From: Ustilago trichophora
Taxonomy: Eukaryota; Basidiomycota; Ustilaginomycetes; Ustilaginales; Ustilaginaceae
Direction of reading: 5' to 3'
Assembly (NCBI GenBank): GCA_900323505.1
Contig: OOIN01000005.1
Coordinates: forward strand, 124,001 to 188,000
Length of the DNA stretch: 64,000 nt
The position numbers and the translations under genes are program-made. The notes beneath the pieces were generated by a model, which worked only from the letters and a program-made list of their open reading frames with translations, made no database searches and was not told where the DNA came from. Positions 18,660 to 31,376 of this stretch are shown here, piece by piece (within the stretch, counting starts at the first letter, position 1; every line of letters starts with the position of its first letter).

Positions 18660-21600
18660 TTACAAATAAAGCGAAGGACTGAAAATAATACTTCCCTCTC
18701 TCTCCAACATTGCCAGGGTCTTTTCAAACTTATCTGCCAAACCCTCATTTCCAATCGCTTTTGCGGCTTGAACCAACTGTCTTATCAACTCCTGTAATCT
18801 CCGCATACATCTGATGATGCTACCTTCAAAGACATCAGTGAGCTTGCAAATTTCAGCGAATTTGGCACCGTTACACCACTGCATGACTAAATCCATCAAT
18901 TCGACCTTGAACGAAGAGACATACTCTTCTTCAACAAGAGGCAATTTGGATTCGATGGAAACTTTGGCGATTCGACGCGCAGTTTCTTGCATGATTCGGA
19001 GAGGCGCAGCTAGGGTCTCGTTGAGACGGGTTTGAGTGGTTGATTTCTCGCCGAATACGAAACAGCTGAGAAGAGCGGCACATTGAGGTGGAGTGAGATC
19101 GTTGAATACGCCGTTGAAAATCATCTCGGTAAGGAGGAGCTCGTCTCCCGTAGAAATTTCGCACGCTACACGTCCCTTTTTCTCTACGACATCGTCCGAG
19201 GTCGTGAATCCAAGTCGACGGAGAACTCGCTTGCGACATTTGAGCTCGTCAAGTTGCAGGACAGAGTGCGCCGCGGCGATCTTTTTGGCTATGCCTAAAA
19301 CGACTTCTTCGGCTTCTTGCTTCTTGGAATAGGCAGCGTAAAGACGGGGCAAGTCTTTGTCCTTGCGGAGCGGGGAAGAGGAAAGCTTGTCATCAAGGAT
19401 CTTGATCTTCTCAACGAGATGGGCAAAGGACTCGTCTTTGATCTTCATATCTTTGATGGGGTCGAGGAGAGGTACGCCCTTGGGGAAGCGACGGCGTACT
19501 TCGACCAAATTTTTGCGGATCGTTTCGCGAGGCTCGGTCGGTCGTAGATCCTTGGCGAGGAAAATTCGGATGCCTGAGAGAGATTGGATGGTGGATAGGA
19601 GGACAGGAACAACAATCATCTCGCCCTTCTTGCCCTCGGGGCAGGGACGGAAGCTGGCCGCTGCTTCAGGCTTGTTGCCCTTCTTATCGGTAGACGAAGA
19701 GCCAGAACCAGAGGCACAGTGAAGGAGCACATCAACGACGTAGTGACTCTGAGGCGGTGCATTGGGGTCGATGGCTGGACCGCGCTTGCCAGGCGTATTT
19801 GGCAAACGCTTTTCATACGACACGACGGCACCCCAACCAAAATCGAGATCGTCGTGACACACCTTGACCAAACGTCCCGGCTGCAAGAATGGCAAAACGT
19901 ACGACGGGTGTGTAAGGACGGTTTGAACATCTTTGCGCAGAGTCTCCAACTGATGCTTGACGTCGTAGTACTCTGCTACTTCTTCCTCGCGCTCGACTTT
20001 GATCAGGTCGCGCTGTTCCTCGGCCGCCTTTTGCTCGGCTTCAAGCGCAGGCACCGAGGCAGCGTTTTGGAACTGGAAGAAGCATCGTTCGAGCATGTAT
20101 TCTGGTGAGATACCTTCAACGCGCATGAGGTTGAGGATCATGTTGTAGCCAAGGTGGAAGGCCGAGTTGAGACGATCTGCTTCACCTTTGACCATAGTCT
20201 TGGCGGCACTGGGCTCGAGTTTCTCGTCAAACATCATGATTACAATTCCTCGGTCGTCGAGACCACGTCGACCGGCTCGTCCGGACATTTGGATGAATTC
20301 GCCCGAGGTCAGGTTGCGGAACTCTTTACCGTCCCATTTGTTGACGGCGGTGAAGACGACGGTCTTGGCAGGCATGTTGAGACCGATGGAGAAGGTTTCT
20401 GTGGCGAAGAGAACCTTGATGAGTCCCTCCTGAAAGAGGATTTCGATGACTTCTTTGAGGATAGGGAGGAGACCACCGTGGTGGATACCGATGCCACGGC
20501 GAAGAAGGGGGAGAATGTGCTCGATCTGAGGCAATCCACGGTCTTCCTCGGAAAGCGCGTTGATGGCGTTGGTGAAAACGGTCGAAACCATCTCCTTTTC
20601 GTCGTCGGTGTTGAATTCGAGCTTGCTCATCTGCAAAGCCAGAGCTTCGCATTCACGTTTGGAGAAAGCAAAGACGATGACGGGGTTGTAGTTCTTGACC
20701 ATGATCATCTTTACGATCTTGTAAATGTCCGAGGGGCCCTTCTTGGCTCCATTTCCACCCTTCTTGACCTGACCACGACGCTTGCCGCCGCCTGCATTGG
20801 GGTCAGCCACGTCTTCACCCTTGGAATCAGCGAGTGCACCCATTGCTTTCTGGAAGTTGTCTTCGCGGAAGGTACCGCGTTCATCGACAACAAGGTGAAT
20901 ACCCTCACCTCCCTGAGGGAAAAGGTAGTGCTGGAGAGGCGTGGGACGGAAATCGGTGTAGACGACGTGGCATGGTTGAGCGTGGGTGTGGGCAATCCAC
21001 TCTGCAAACTGCATGGCGTTGGGGATGGTAGCCGAGAGGAAGACGTAGCGAACCTTGCGTGGGAGCAAGATGATGGTCTCTTCCCAAACTACACCTCTTT
21101 CTTTGTCTCGCATGTAGTGGATCTCGTCGAACACGACCCAAGCGACTTCACGCATGATCTCGGAACCACGGTAGAGCATTGAACGCAGAATCTCGGTGGT
21201 CATGACGAGACAAGAGGCGGAAGGGTTGATGGTGACATCTCCAGTCATGAGGCCGACATCGCCAAACTCTGCAGTGAGTTCACGAAACTTTTGGTTGGAG
21301 AGCGCCTTGATGGGCGAGGTGTAGACGACACGCTGGCCGTTTTTGAGACATTGGGCGATGGCGTATTCGGCAACGACGGTCTTACCGGCAGATGTGTGGG
21401 CCGAGACGAGGACGGATTCGTTTCGCTCGATGCACGAGACAGAGTTGCGCTGGAAAGGGTCGAGGGTGAACTTGTATTCCTTTGCGGGAGGGTCGTTGGG
21501 TACGTGTTGGGAGAGTGGGACGTATGGATAGTCGGGAGGGAGTGCAACTTGGTGACGCACCGAGTGAGTGACGTGCATCTTCTTCTCGGCAGCATTGGCC

Positions 21601-22052
21601 TCCGCTGTGGAAGTGCCAGCAGCAGCAGCGTCATCGTTGGTAGACTCGGTAGGAGCAAGGCTGCCATCGACAGGAATAGATTGAGTGGCTTGGTCGGTAA
21701 ATTCGTCTGTAACTACTGTGGGGACGGGTGCCGGTTTGTCGGCAACACTGAGCTTTTGACGTTTGGATGGGCCAGGTGCAGCGTTGCTGTCGTCGGAAGC
21801 GTTGTCTGGGTCGGCCTGGTCAGCATTGCTGGAGCCGGCTTGATCAGTGGTTGCAGTTTTTCCGTTCTTGGAGGCAGCGGAAGAAGATGTCTTGTCCTGT
21901 TTCGAAGAACTAGCTGGAGTAGCATTTGATGAAGAGGCAGCAGCCTTTGTGCGTTTCTTTTGCTTTTTGGAAGGCGAAGAGCCCGAAGATGTGGCGGGGG
22001 TTGGCGCAGCCTCTGCGGGCGCAAGAAAATCAAAGAGACCGTCTGGATCCAT
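18660..22052 (-). CDS. MTR4: Exosome-associated Ski2-like RNA helicase Mtr4
   Basis: A single exon of 1130 residues. After a disordered Ala/Ser/Lys-rich leader of about 160 residues come the DExH core motifs: Walker [10 protein letters not shown] (217-225), [10 protein letters not shown] (246-255), DEIH (309-312), SAT (340-342), [26 protein letters not shown] and [12 protein letters not shown]. Downstream lie the arch/KOW insertion ([20 protein letters not shown]) and the C-terminal helical domain with [18 protein letters not shown], which is diagnostic of Mtr4 and Ski2 relatives. Motif II is DEIH rather than the more usual DEVH. Mtr4 feeds structured RNA to the nuclear exosome, alone and in TRAMP. 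It is convergent with the metallophosphatase (116 bp) and divergent from UMP1. Confidence 0.95.
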   Translation of the reverse strand: MDPDGLFDFLAPAEAAPTPATSSGSSPSKKQKKRTKAAASSSNATPASSSKQDKTSSSAASKNGKTATTDQAGSSNADQADPDNASDDSNAAPGPSKRQKLSVADKPAPVPTVVTDEFTDQATQSIPVDGSLAPTESTNDDAAAAGTSTAEANAAEKKMHVTHSVRHQVALPPDYPYVPLSQHVPNDPPAKEYKFTLDPFQRNSVSCIERNESVLVSAHTSAGKTVVAEYAIAQCLKNGQRVVYTSPIKALSNQKFRELTAEFGDVGLMTGDVTINPSASCLVMTTEILRSMLYRGSEIMREVAWVVFDEIHYMRDKERGVVWEETIILLPRKVRYVFLSATIPNAMQFAEWIAHTHAQPCHVVYTDFRPTPLQHYLFPQGGEGIHLVVDERGTFREDNFQKAMGALADSKGEDVADPNAGGGKRRGQVKKGGNGAKKGPSDIYKIVKMIMVKNYNPVIVFAFSKRECEALALQMSKLEFNTDDEKEMVSTVFTNAINALSEEDRGLPQIEHILPLLRRGIGIHHGGLLPILKEVIEILFQEGLIKVLFATETFSIGLNMPAKTVVFTAVNKWDGKEFRNLTSGEFIQMSGRAGRRGLDDRGIVIMMFDEKLEPSAAKTMVKGEADRLNSAFHLGYNMILNLMRVEGISPEYMLERCFFQFQNAASVPALEAEQKAAEEQRDLIKVEREEEVAEYYDVKHQLETLRKDVQTVLTHPSYVLPFLQPGRLVKVCHDDLDFGWGAVVSYEKRLPNTPGKRGPAIDPNAPPQSHYVVDVLLHCASGSGSSSTDKKGNKPEAAASFRPCPEGKKGEMIVVPVLLSTIQSLSGIRIFLAKDLRPTEPRETIRKNLVEVRRRFPKGVPLLDPIKDMKIKDESFAHLVEKIKILDDKLSSSPLRKDKDLPRLYAAYSKKQEAEEVVLGIAKKIAAAHSVLQLDELKCRKRVLRRLGFTTSDDVVEKKGRVACEISTGDELLLTEMIFNGVFNDLTPPQCAALLSCFVFGEKSTTQTRLNETLAAPLRIMQETARRIAKVSIESKLPLVEEEYVSSFKVELMDLVMQWCNGAKFAEICKLTDVFEGSIIRCMRRLQELIRQLVQAAKAIGNEGLADKFEKTLAMLEREGSIIFSPSLYL

Positions 22053-22538
22053 GATGGCCGTCTCCTTGTTCCTTGTTGAGAGGCGATGATGATGATGATG
22101 GTGGTGATGGTGGTGGTGGTGGTGGTGATTGGAGTGACAAGGAATACGAGTCCTGAATCTTCTTGACTGACATGCTGTACCAAAAAAGTTTAACCTTGGA
22201 ATTGCTCAGCTTGGGCCTTCCAAAAATCAAATTCCGAAATTTCTCAGCGCTCTTGAAATTTCCAAGACTCAAACAACTCCACACTTGCGCTGTCACGCTC
22301 ACATAATCTTGCCGATACTATCGCTGATCTAACACTTTTCTACGTCGGCAACTGTGATCGACTATGTCTCTCCACTCAGAGTGCGTGGCACTCGGCCCGA
22401 TTTCGAAACACGCAACACACGGACCTGCAACTTGCTCCACTTTCTCTTTCCCCCTCTCTCTCTTTCTCTCTCTCTCTCTCCTTCACCCTATCGTTCTGTC
22501 ACTATCTTTACACATCAACACCTCACATTGCCATCAAG
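22053..22538. promoter_or_regulatory. Divergent promoter region MTR4 / UMP1
   Basis: 486 bp between head-to-head genes for RNA-exosome and proteasome-assembly factors. It contains a (GAT/GGT)n microsatellite at about 22085-22128, just upstream of MTR4, and a CT-rich stretch at about 22448-22482 upstream of UMP1. Confidence 0.4.
22085..22128. repeat. GAT/GGT triplet microsatellite
   Basis: Tandem GAT then GGT triplets in the leader of MTR4. Confidence 0.8.
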
Positions 22539-23266
22539 ATGAGCACATCGCAATCTCAGTCGCCGAGCTATGCACTCGTGCCACCCGCACATGCATCTCA
22601 CACCTCGACCTCGACCAACTCTTCCACTTCGCATCCTGTCTATGCCGGTGTTCACGACACCATGCGTCACGGCCCCAAGAATGTCCTTCACGAAGTGTCG
22701 ACACACTCGCATCACCCAGTTCAGAATAGACTCGAGAACTGGGAGGCAACAAGGGACAACTTGAAGCTCACAATGCAGCGCAACATTCACGGTATCGGCG
22801 CCCCAGCACACACTTTGATGGAGAGAAAGATTGTCAGCTACGTAGGTGTCGTCAAAGCAGAAGCATGTGGAAGGCTCAAGGCCGTACAGATGTCGGTAGA
22901 GCAGTGAACAAGTGGTACAGAGTGCTGATCAGTGTCGATGCTTTGCTTTCGCTTCAATTGGTAAAACAGAACCCGGCATTCGACCCAACCAGAAGCTCCA
23001 ACTCGATCTCCAAGCTTCACCTCGACATTCTCAACGGTGACGACGAGCGCATTGAACCTCGCGACTTCTTGCTCTGTACGTTTCCCCTCCAACATCACTA
23101 CTCTCTCGTACAGCCCATTTCAACAGCTGGCTTGCTGACACTCCACCTCTCTTGTTCCTAACTCATCGTTCATTTCTTTACTCTTCCATCTTCGTGATTT
23201 ACAGCCGAAATCTCGCCTGACATGCCCAGCATGCACACCGTCATGGAGCGTCGTCTTGGTCTCTAA
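22539..23266 (+). CDS. UMP1: 20S proteasome maturation factor Ump1/POMP
   Basis: Three exons (22539-22841, 22970-23075, 23205-23266) give 156 residues. After a Ser/Thr-rich leader comes DTMRHGPKNVLHEVSTHSHH, then the family core HPVQNRLENWEATRDNLKLT, RNIHGIGAPAHTLMERKIVS, DILNGDDERIEPRDFL and the conserved C-terminus MPSMHTVMERRLGL. The Ump1 hallmarks (HPVQ-type motif, N-G-GAP-ME, D-G-DE, C-terminal ME-RLGL) are all there only after splicing, which fixes the exon borders. Ump1 enters half-proteasomes, checks beta-subunit maturation and becomes the first substrate of the finished 20S core. It ends convergently to the Zn2Cys6 gene. Confidence 0.92.
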
Positions 23267-23732
23267 CTAAGCTCCCTTAGCTTCCGTCTCAACTCTTTTC
23301 TTCTCTCTCTCTCTCAAGACCTTTTTCAACTTGTACATTAGCACCTTCCAATCTATTTTTGACACGTTACAAAGAAGCCTGTGTCTGCGTTCGTAACATG
23401 GACGGCTGGCAAAAAAAGGTCCATTCCGCTGAGTAGAGGGATAGTGTTGATTCCGATCGCAGACACCGCAGCCGCACCAGGTACCTAACCGCACGCGATT
23501 GGAGCCAAGTCTGCATGTCCTTGCCTCATAGGCTTGTAATCGTGTCACGTTCTCCAGCGACTCATTCTTTTACTCCCACAAGCGCCACTTCAAGGCCAGA
23601 CCGCAATTGCACAGACATGTAACTCGACAGCGCTCAAACATGGGTTCGTAGGTCTGATATGGTATCATTGTAAAGGCGCTTAAAACGTATTGTGTGCAAG
23701 AAAGCAAAAGTAGAATGCTGTACGGACGACTA
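23267..23732. other. Convergent 3' region, UMP1 / Zn2Cys6 gene
   Basis: 466 bp between two stop codons. No gene or notable repeat seen. Confidence 0.5.
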
Positions 23733-26700
23733 CTACTTGGGATTCGGCATGCTGCTCAGCCCGCTCGGAGGCTGCTGGTATCGCTTGGCCCAGTTCCAAC
23801 GCTCTTGACGGTATCGTAGAGTCGTTTCCTCGTTGCCGCGCGCGTGCGTGCTGCCCATCTTGGCCATCGCTTCGATCAACTCGAGGAAGGCATCTCCCGT
23901 ATCCCACAATCCGCTCTCAATGTGCTCATTGTTGAACTCGGGCAGCAAGTCGAATGACGCCGGATTCTTCCACCCAGGGTTCTCATCGCCGTACGTGTCG
24001 AGCCACGAGGCTCCTGCAACGTGCGCTTCGGCCGCCATGGCATATGCATGTTGTGCAAGCACACGAAGATGTCTCGGCAGTCGTACCGCGCGCAAAGAGG
24101 CGTCCATCGTCTTTCCCACTTCGTTGCCCTTCTTTTCGCCATCCCCACTCTTGTATGTTTCCGCCGCCTTGCCCTCGATCGGCTCGAGCGCAGCATCGCG
24201 CGCTCGGTGCAGCGAGAGCAAGCGCTTGGCCAGCGCACCCGTCTCCCATAGCACTGCCATCGACGCCTTCATAGGATGACGCGAAAATTGCGGTCTCGGC
24301 AGCAACTTGCGTCCTTGGAAATCGCATCCGGCCGCGCTGTCGTCCTCGCTCTCAGATTCTGGGGCCACACTGCCGCCAGCGATCATCTCAAAGTTGGAGC
24401 GCTGCTCATCCTTGGGCATCAATGTCGATGCGATGCGTAGCGACTTGTTCGTCTTGACCGTGGTGCGTTCGGGGAAAAGGAAGAAGAACGCCTGGATCGA
24501 GGTGAACAGCCGATACATGAGAAGCGCCACCAGGCGCGAGTGCACAAATGATGCGACACGCAATGGCATTTCGGGACCGTCGTAGGTGACCGAGCCGATC
24601 CGGTCCACAAGCCAGTCGAGCGTCGTCTCCATCTCCGTGATGGCATGCTGCAGATCCGGCTCGGGCGAGTGACCAGTGCAGATGTCGGCCAGCGGTGTGT
24701 GCAACAGTCGCGTGACACGCCCGTAGGTGCGAAAGATGAGATCACGCGTCTGCGCCAGGTATCCGTTGGAGGCGGGATGCAGCTTGGGCGTCCAATTTGA
24801 GCCGTGATGAATGTAGTCATCGGCACTGGCGGGCTCGAGCTCCATGGTGTAGATGTCGAACTTAGGCACCTGCATCTCGGCGGTCTGCACCCAGTAGGCT
24901 GCTGTGAAGATGAGCGATACTTGCCTGCGGATGGCCTCGAGTTCGATTGGGTCGTTGATCATAGTGCGCGTGTCGAAGGCACGCGGGAGCGGTGCTCGTG
25001 GATCGTCGGTACCACCCGAGATCTCGAGCGCCTTTTGCAGCACTTCGGGGCCGTCCCAAGGTGTCTTCCAGCTCTTCGAGTCGGGCTTGGCGTCGAGTTG
25101 ATGAAGTCGCCAGCAGTAGGCAAGGCGGAAGACCCACATTTTGCGCTGCTGGAGTCCCTTGCTGCTATGGCCATCCTCTCCAGCACCCATCTCTAATAGC
25201 ATGCCGGTGGTAACGAGGCGCGGGTCGACTTCGCCACTGCGGATCTTTTGAAGCATGAGATCGTTTGCGAGGGACCAACTGCGACGTGCAAAGGAAAGCA
25301 TCTGCTTGCGGTCATCTCCCTCTAGTCGGCCATAGTTGTTGGCGCAGCGCAGCACGACGTCGCCCGCCTGCAGATCGAGGTCCTCAATGTTCATGCTGTC
25401 TGGCAGAAGCAGGGCTCGGTGCGCCAAAAAGGCGAGCAGAGCAAGCAGGACGTGCGCCGGTGGGTCGAAAACGCCTGCGCCTGGCGCAGATCCAAACAGG
25501 TAACGGGAAGGAATCATCTTTTCGAACGAATCGAGCGCCTCGAACTGCGAGATGGCCAGTGCCACAAAGGGCCGGTCCTTCTCGCTGTAGTAAGGCTTGA
25601 GGCGGTTGATGAGCATGGACTGATCGTGATAGCGCGTGTCACCGTTGTCTCCGCCCGCCGGCGACAGCTTGGTTGCCGTATTGAAGTAGTTGACGCTTCC
25701 GTCAGATTGCGGTGAGGCGCCGTGGAAGCCACCGGAGCCCTGTGATTGCGATGGAGATGCGCCATGGCGGTTGACCTCAGTCGGGGAAGTGCCTGCCGAG
25801 TTTTGGGAGCGCAGCAAGCTCGAGACACTGTTGGATCGCGGATGACTGGCACTGTCGGCTAAGGCATCCCAAGCACTGAGCGAAGCTTTGCTGATACGAT
25901 CTTCGTTGCCAAAGTACTCGTGGGCAGTGCGCTTCAAAGGGCGGTCTTTGGACCCCATGGGCCTAGAAGAAGGCCCCGAGACAATGGGCGGCGAAAAGGT
26001 GGAAATGGAGGTGTTGGACTCGGACAATCGTCCTCCATAGGTGTTGGAGCTATACTCGGAAGCGGAAAAGTTGCTGCTCTCGTTGGAGCTGCGCTGATAC
26101 AGCTCTGGTCGACCATTTGCTGGAGCCGAAGCATACGACGTGTTGGTGATAGACACTGGGGGCATGGCTGAGCCAGACGCAAAGTGTTCGTAGTGTGGGC
26201 CACCGTTCTCGAGCGCGGTTGCGGTTGCGGCTGCTCCCGACATCTCTGGCCAGGCACCATGCGATGGCGACGGATTGCTGCTCGAGTTGGCCGTTGTGTC
26301 GCTCGGCGCTGTAAATGTGAACGCCGTGTCATAGTTGGCCATCGGACGAGGGGCGTGGTGCGCTTCGTCTAGGACTCGTTTCTGCGCCTCCATGTATGCT
26401 GGGCCGGCGCTGGCATGACTGCGTGGTGCGCCGACGCTTCCGGAGGACTCGACACCGAATGCAGCGGCAAAAGCAGCCTTCTTACCCTTGGGGCCGCGTG
26501 GCTTTCGGTTCCAATCAAAGACGCAAAGTTCTTGTGCTTTGGCCTGAACCAGAGCTTCATCGATGGTGCCGTTTTGGAGAGTTGTGGCATTGATGGGCAG
26601 CATGGCCGTCTTGATGGTGGAAATGCATCCTCCGCACGGATTCTGACCATCGCACTTGGACTTGCGCTTCCTGCAAGGCTCACAAGCAGCCCAGATCTGT

Positions 26701-26929
26701 TGCCATACACAGCAGGCGACAAATAGAGACGAGGGAGTCAGTTGATCTGCCGTTCTTCCCATGCATGCGAACGCTGCAAGAGACTGTGGCTTTCGCCGTT
26801 TGTAAGCGAATATCAGCCCTTGTTCTGGTGTGACAAGCCATCACTTACCCTTTTGCGCTTGTTGCCCGAAGCATCCATGGATGGGTCAGCCACGCTTCCT
26901 TCTACCATGCTGCGCATGGCTTCAGGCAT
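23733..26929 (-). CDS. Zn2Cys6 fungal transcription factor with extended zinc cluster
   Basis: Exons 26929-26849 and 26696-23733 (GTAAGT donor, CAACAG acceptor) give 1014 residues. The intron splits the DNA-binding domain: exon 1 ends in NKRKR and exon 2 starts IWAACEPCRKRKSKCDGQNP. Cysteines lie at 32, 35, 42, 48 and 51, and the next is at 85, so the fifth-to-sixth spacing is 33 residues instead of the usual 5-10 or so. A basic stretch follows (NRKPRGPKGKK). After about 300 disordered Ser/Asn-rich residues comes an alpha-helical region of the fungal-specific transcription factor type (for example SRYLFGSAPGAGVFDPPAHV, RRSWSLANDLMLQKIRSG, WVFRLAYCWRLHQLD). Target genes cannot be inferred. An ATG further 5' is possible through another exon. 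More than 5 kb of non-coding DNA lies upstream. Confidence 0.85.
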
Positions 26930-27080
26930 GTCACGACCTGGATGTGTTCGTGATGGTGACACGTTCTGCGGCACTGAGACGTTAAGTGATGCCTCCCTCG
27001 GTCTCGCCGCGAGTTGCAATCAGAATGTCTACGCGACGGGCCGGTGAGCCGCGCTCTGGGCTGATGGGCGTGTCAGGAAG

Positions 27081-27095
27081 ACACTCACAGAGTGT
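27081..27095. repeat. ACACTC-ACA-GAGTGT inverted repeat
   Basis: A 6-bp perfect palindrome around ACA, about 150 bp upstream of the Zn2Cys6 ATG and like the larger repeats at 13465-13496. Confidence 0.75.
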
Positions 27096-27600
27096 GCCTT
27101 GTTTTGCGGATGCCCGCTCGTTCCTTTGGTAAGTTTGCGCTGCTCGATCGGTTCAAGACCGGACGGCAACTGTGAGAGCAAGCACCGAAGAGGTCCGCGC
27201 GTGCTGGTCAAATTCTGGTAGCCGAATGTATGAAAAAGTCGCGACAGCTTGTCACGATTTGCAGCTTCCGGGCCCGTCGTAGAGCTTTTGGCTGCTAGGG
27301 CCGTGTGATGATTGTCGGAGCGATGCTCAGGCTGATATGTAGACTGCGTCGATGGTCGAGTGAGATTTCGTCGAACGGATGGAAACAAGTCGTTACAGAG
27401 ATGATTTATAGTAGTCGACCTGGTTTATGGCTGAGCGTTATCGAGATCGGAACGATGCGATATTCTTTGCTAAGCTGGATGAAACGATGGCAAAGATGGA
27501 GATGGCGATGGTGATGAGGTGAGGCGGTGATGGTGCCGATGACGCGATCAGGCGATCCAGCGCTGAAGGGAAGGGAAGGAGAGAGAGAGAGAAAGAGGCG

Positions 27601-27624
27601 AGACGAGACGAGACGAGACGAGAC
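27601..27624. repeat. AGACG pentamer tandem repeat
   Basis: Nearly five tandem copies of AGACG inside a purine-rich stretch. Confidence 0.85.
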
Positions 27625-30600
27625 AAACGGTGACTGCGCAGATGATGGTGGCGACGCGGCGTAGCCGATGACTGAAACTCAGAGTAGCAGCAGAAGCAGC
27701 AGAAGCAGCAACGCAGCAGTCTAGACCAACTGAGGATTGGGATGGTGATGAAAAAGGCCAAAGCGAGAGAGAGAGACAGAGAAGGAGAGAAAGATAGAGA
27801 TTCGGAACGGACGAACGAATTGCTTGCTGCTGCAACGCACAAACCGACAGAAAACAATGAAAGAAGCACCAAGCAGAATCAGAAGAGCACAGCGCCGAGG
27901 AGACAGGCGAAAATGCCAATTTGAGTGGTCGCTTGAGTGTACAGTAGCGCACTGTGATGCGTTGCGATGTGCTGCAGTGCGGTGCAGTGCGGTCTTAGGA
28001 CGACGAGGCTGGGAGAACAAGGTGAAAAGCTGAGCAGACATGCAACGAACGGGAGCCGTTGCAGCATGGCATGCAGCACAAGCGCAGTTGTGTTGTGCAA
28101 GACCGCCGTGACCATGAGAGTGGAGCGAGCGAGCGAGCGATAAGTGTTTTCACTCTTCTACAAATCTGGCTGGCTCAGACACGAGAATGTTAATTTTAAG
28201 CAGATCAGAGAGAGCCAATTGCGAGCGAGGCAATCGAGCGGAGGATGCAAGTAAGGCAGAATTCAACGAAGAACTTTTTTTTTAGAAAAAAAAAAAAAAA
28301 CACAGCTCTGTTCTGTTCTGTCTCTATTCATGTTCCCTGACTGTTTGAAGGGACATCGAATCAATTCAGGAATCGAAAGACCTTTTCTCTGTAAAGTGAT
28401 TCTGGAACCGAGAACATCTGGAAAATTGGGGGACGGGACCATAAGCCCCAAACGGCGCGCACCTCGACTCTATCCATCCCACGTTTTCGGGATTGCCGTA
28501 GGCGAAGTGGTCACAAGCAAAGAAAAGAAGAGAAAAAGCAAAATTCGTCTGAATTTGTTGCAGCGACTGGGATGTCCCGAGCTTGAGAATTGTGTGAACT
28601 AGGCGCAAAGTGGCAACCACGCGGTTCTGTTGTTGGTGCTGCTGTTGCGCATGCTTTCCTGTCTTTGGTGCAGAGCGCGTTGTGTGAGAATGGAGAATGG
28701 ACAAACCCAAAAAAAGGCAAATGCGGGCGGGCGTCCGTTGTTTGCGAGCCTTCTGTGCTATTTGTGTTTCTGTACAGTGACTTCAACTGCCTTGCACTCG
28801 CGGTCGGGTTAGAACCCTTGTCAAGGTCAGGGTCGAAGTCAGGGTCTATCTGCCCACCCTAGCAAACAGAAAAAAAAAAGAACAGAAAAAAATAAGATTT
28901 TTTATGAATGCTGGAAAACCCAAGGAGCGTGGGTGAAAAGTCAGTGGAATGAACACGAATATGAGCAATTTTTACAGTACTAACCATAGAGAGAGGGAGA
29001 GAGAGTGCCGAGCCTTGACTTGTCTTCCCTTGAACACCAAAAAAAAAAAAAAAATGAAGTTCGGCGCCAAGCGGACCTTGTGGCATCCGCTTGCTCCTCT
29101 AAACTGAAGGGAAGGCACTTGAATAGAGCTCAAGTCTCGATACTTGTGTCGGAATTCTACCCTGCCTCCAAAACACATGTGACAGACTGACTCTCAAGTC
29201 GACAAAGAGAGAGGACGCACAAGCAAAAGTCGCGACATTGCTCTGCCTCTAAAACTTTCGCATCCAAACTCAGCGTGCTCCTTTCAAAGTAGGCTTGCAG
29301 GATGCGCTACTTCAACTCACTTTCAACTCTGAGCTTGACCATGAAACAAAGAGGCAGATTGCTTTGCGACACGTAGGCCAGCTTTCCTAACGAATCAGCG
29401 AGAAGAACAAGAGGAGGGTGCAGTGGGATGATGACCGACCAGGAGTGACCAGTCCTTTTGATATAAATGACTTGCGGCAAATCGGCCCTTCCGACGCAAA
29501 AGCTACCGGCATACCTTGTGTCGTGTCAAGATGACTCTTTTTGTGGTTCGAGTTTGTCTTCGATGAAGATGGTTGATAGAGTAGGTTTGAATCAGCCTTC
29601 AAATCCGGTTGCATGTCTAGATCCGCCTGGCCTCTTCAGCTTGGGGTCGGTAAACGGACGGACATTCCGACAAGGTTGCGACTGTGTCTGTCTTTGTCAG
29701 AAAGGTACTGCGTTCCAGGCTGTGCAGCAGAGGCGCGGTCGACCATGTGACTAACCACTACTCTGTACATACGGATGAAGCCGATGCGAGATTCAACTTT
29801 GCATCTTTTGCATTGTTGTCCATGTCCAATCTACCGCTTCCACTTTGTAGTCTCGGACAAGAGCCGAGAGCAGCCATCGCGCATGTTGCTCTTCCGGTGT
29901 TCAGCTGTGCCCTATCAACTATACGGCGCAGTACTGAACTATGCTGTACAGCGTGCTTGGCTGCAGATCAGGGGTGATCATTGTTCTACAGCACATTACA
30001 GCTGCACTGCTGCGTCCTGAAGCGTATTTGAAGCCTAACTTGCATCGCTGGACAAGCCACCTTCGCCTCTTTCTCAGCTAGGTAAATGGTCATCTAGGAA
30101 CCTCCGTTCAGCACTTCCTCACGAACCGCATTTCTGTCGGCCAATCGAATTGATGATGTTGGCGATCACCAAAGATCATCACGGCAAAGCCGGCCAATTC
30201 GCCCTCTCGACACGACCTTTGGACACGAACAGCAAAAGACATGCCAACTAAAAGCTATGTTGATCTCAAGCATCACACTGGCGGTACAACAAGCTTCTTT
30301 GGGAGAGTGCCAGCCAAACACTATAGTTCGCACGTGACTTTTCTTCGGTCACAGTGCCGCCTTTTTCACCGATGATCCAATGTTGAACCGATTCCCGTCG
30401 GTGGCGTACGCCAATCAGGAGCAAAGCCCTTACATTCCTTCGCTACCGTTTTGCTAGCAGCGTACTTGAGAACAGAGTCTCGCTTGAATGCATATCCGCA
30501 ATCTAGATTGGAGCAGATTCGACGGCGTCACCATGGGCAGACCTTACCTTTGCTCGCTCCAAGTGGATTGCCATGCTCCGGCTCGGCAACCAAGACATCT

Positions 30601-31347
30601 GAGTTACAACGACATTTTCGGTCGTTGGCCTACAGATGGCGACAATCACTGTCCCGCTCACACACAGAAAATGGTGACGAATCAACAAAAATGAGCAAAC
30701 AGCTTCCTCAAACACCGCGGCAATCCGGACAGATTCTCGCTCTCCGTCCGTCTCTAATTCCGACGTGAGCATCTGGGTCCCATAGCCTCGCCCTCACGGC
30801 AACGGCAATGAATATCAACTTGGTCGACCGGCTCTCGTCAACTCATTTGTGACTTTGTTCGTCCTTCGTCTTGCTCGTTGCATAGAATCGAGGCGTGACT
30901 TGACTCGAGGCAGGCGACCTGTGCCTGCATATCGGGCTCACGCGTGGCTTTACGAACTACATGATATTGGACGCCAATTGCATAGAACCGCATTGCCATG
31001 GAGCGCAATAGAGACACATGACCTGTTCTTCACTGCTCTGCCCTCTGACCATCAACCTCTCTGGTAAAAGGCGTCCTCTCTCTGGTCACTTTCCAAGTCT
31101 ATACTGACGGTGCAGACCGCTATACAGTACAGTACTGTAATGTCGCTCGCCGACGTCTCGCGTGGCACTCTAACCGAGCTGCTCGCTTCAGAAGCGAAAA
31201 TCCATCGATTTTAAATGTCATCCTATTGTCGAAGAAACAAATGTTCTCGACGTCTCCACACACACACGCTTCCCGTGTTTCTCATGCGTCCGCCTCTCGC
31301 GGATTTGGCCGCTCCCCTTGAATTTCTTGTGGACTGTATCCTCTGGC

Positions 31348-31376
31348 TTTTTTTTTTTTTTTTTTTTTTTTTTTTT
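31348..31376. repeat. T homopolymer, 29 nt
   Basis: Uninterrupted run of T in the gene-poor region. Confidence 0.9.

Noticed and set aside
20154..21182. A 342-codon plus-strand frame inside MTR4
   Set aside because: Antisense shadow of the helicase core, with no recognisable protein features.
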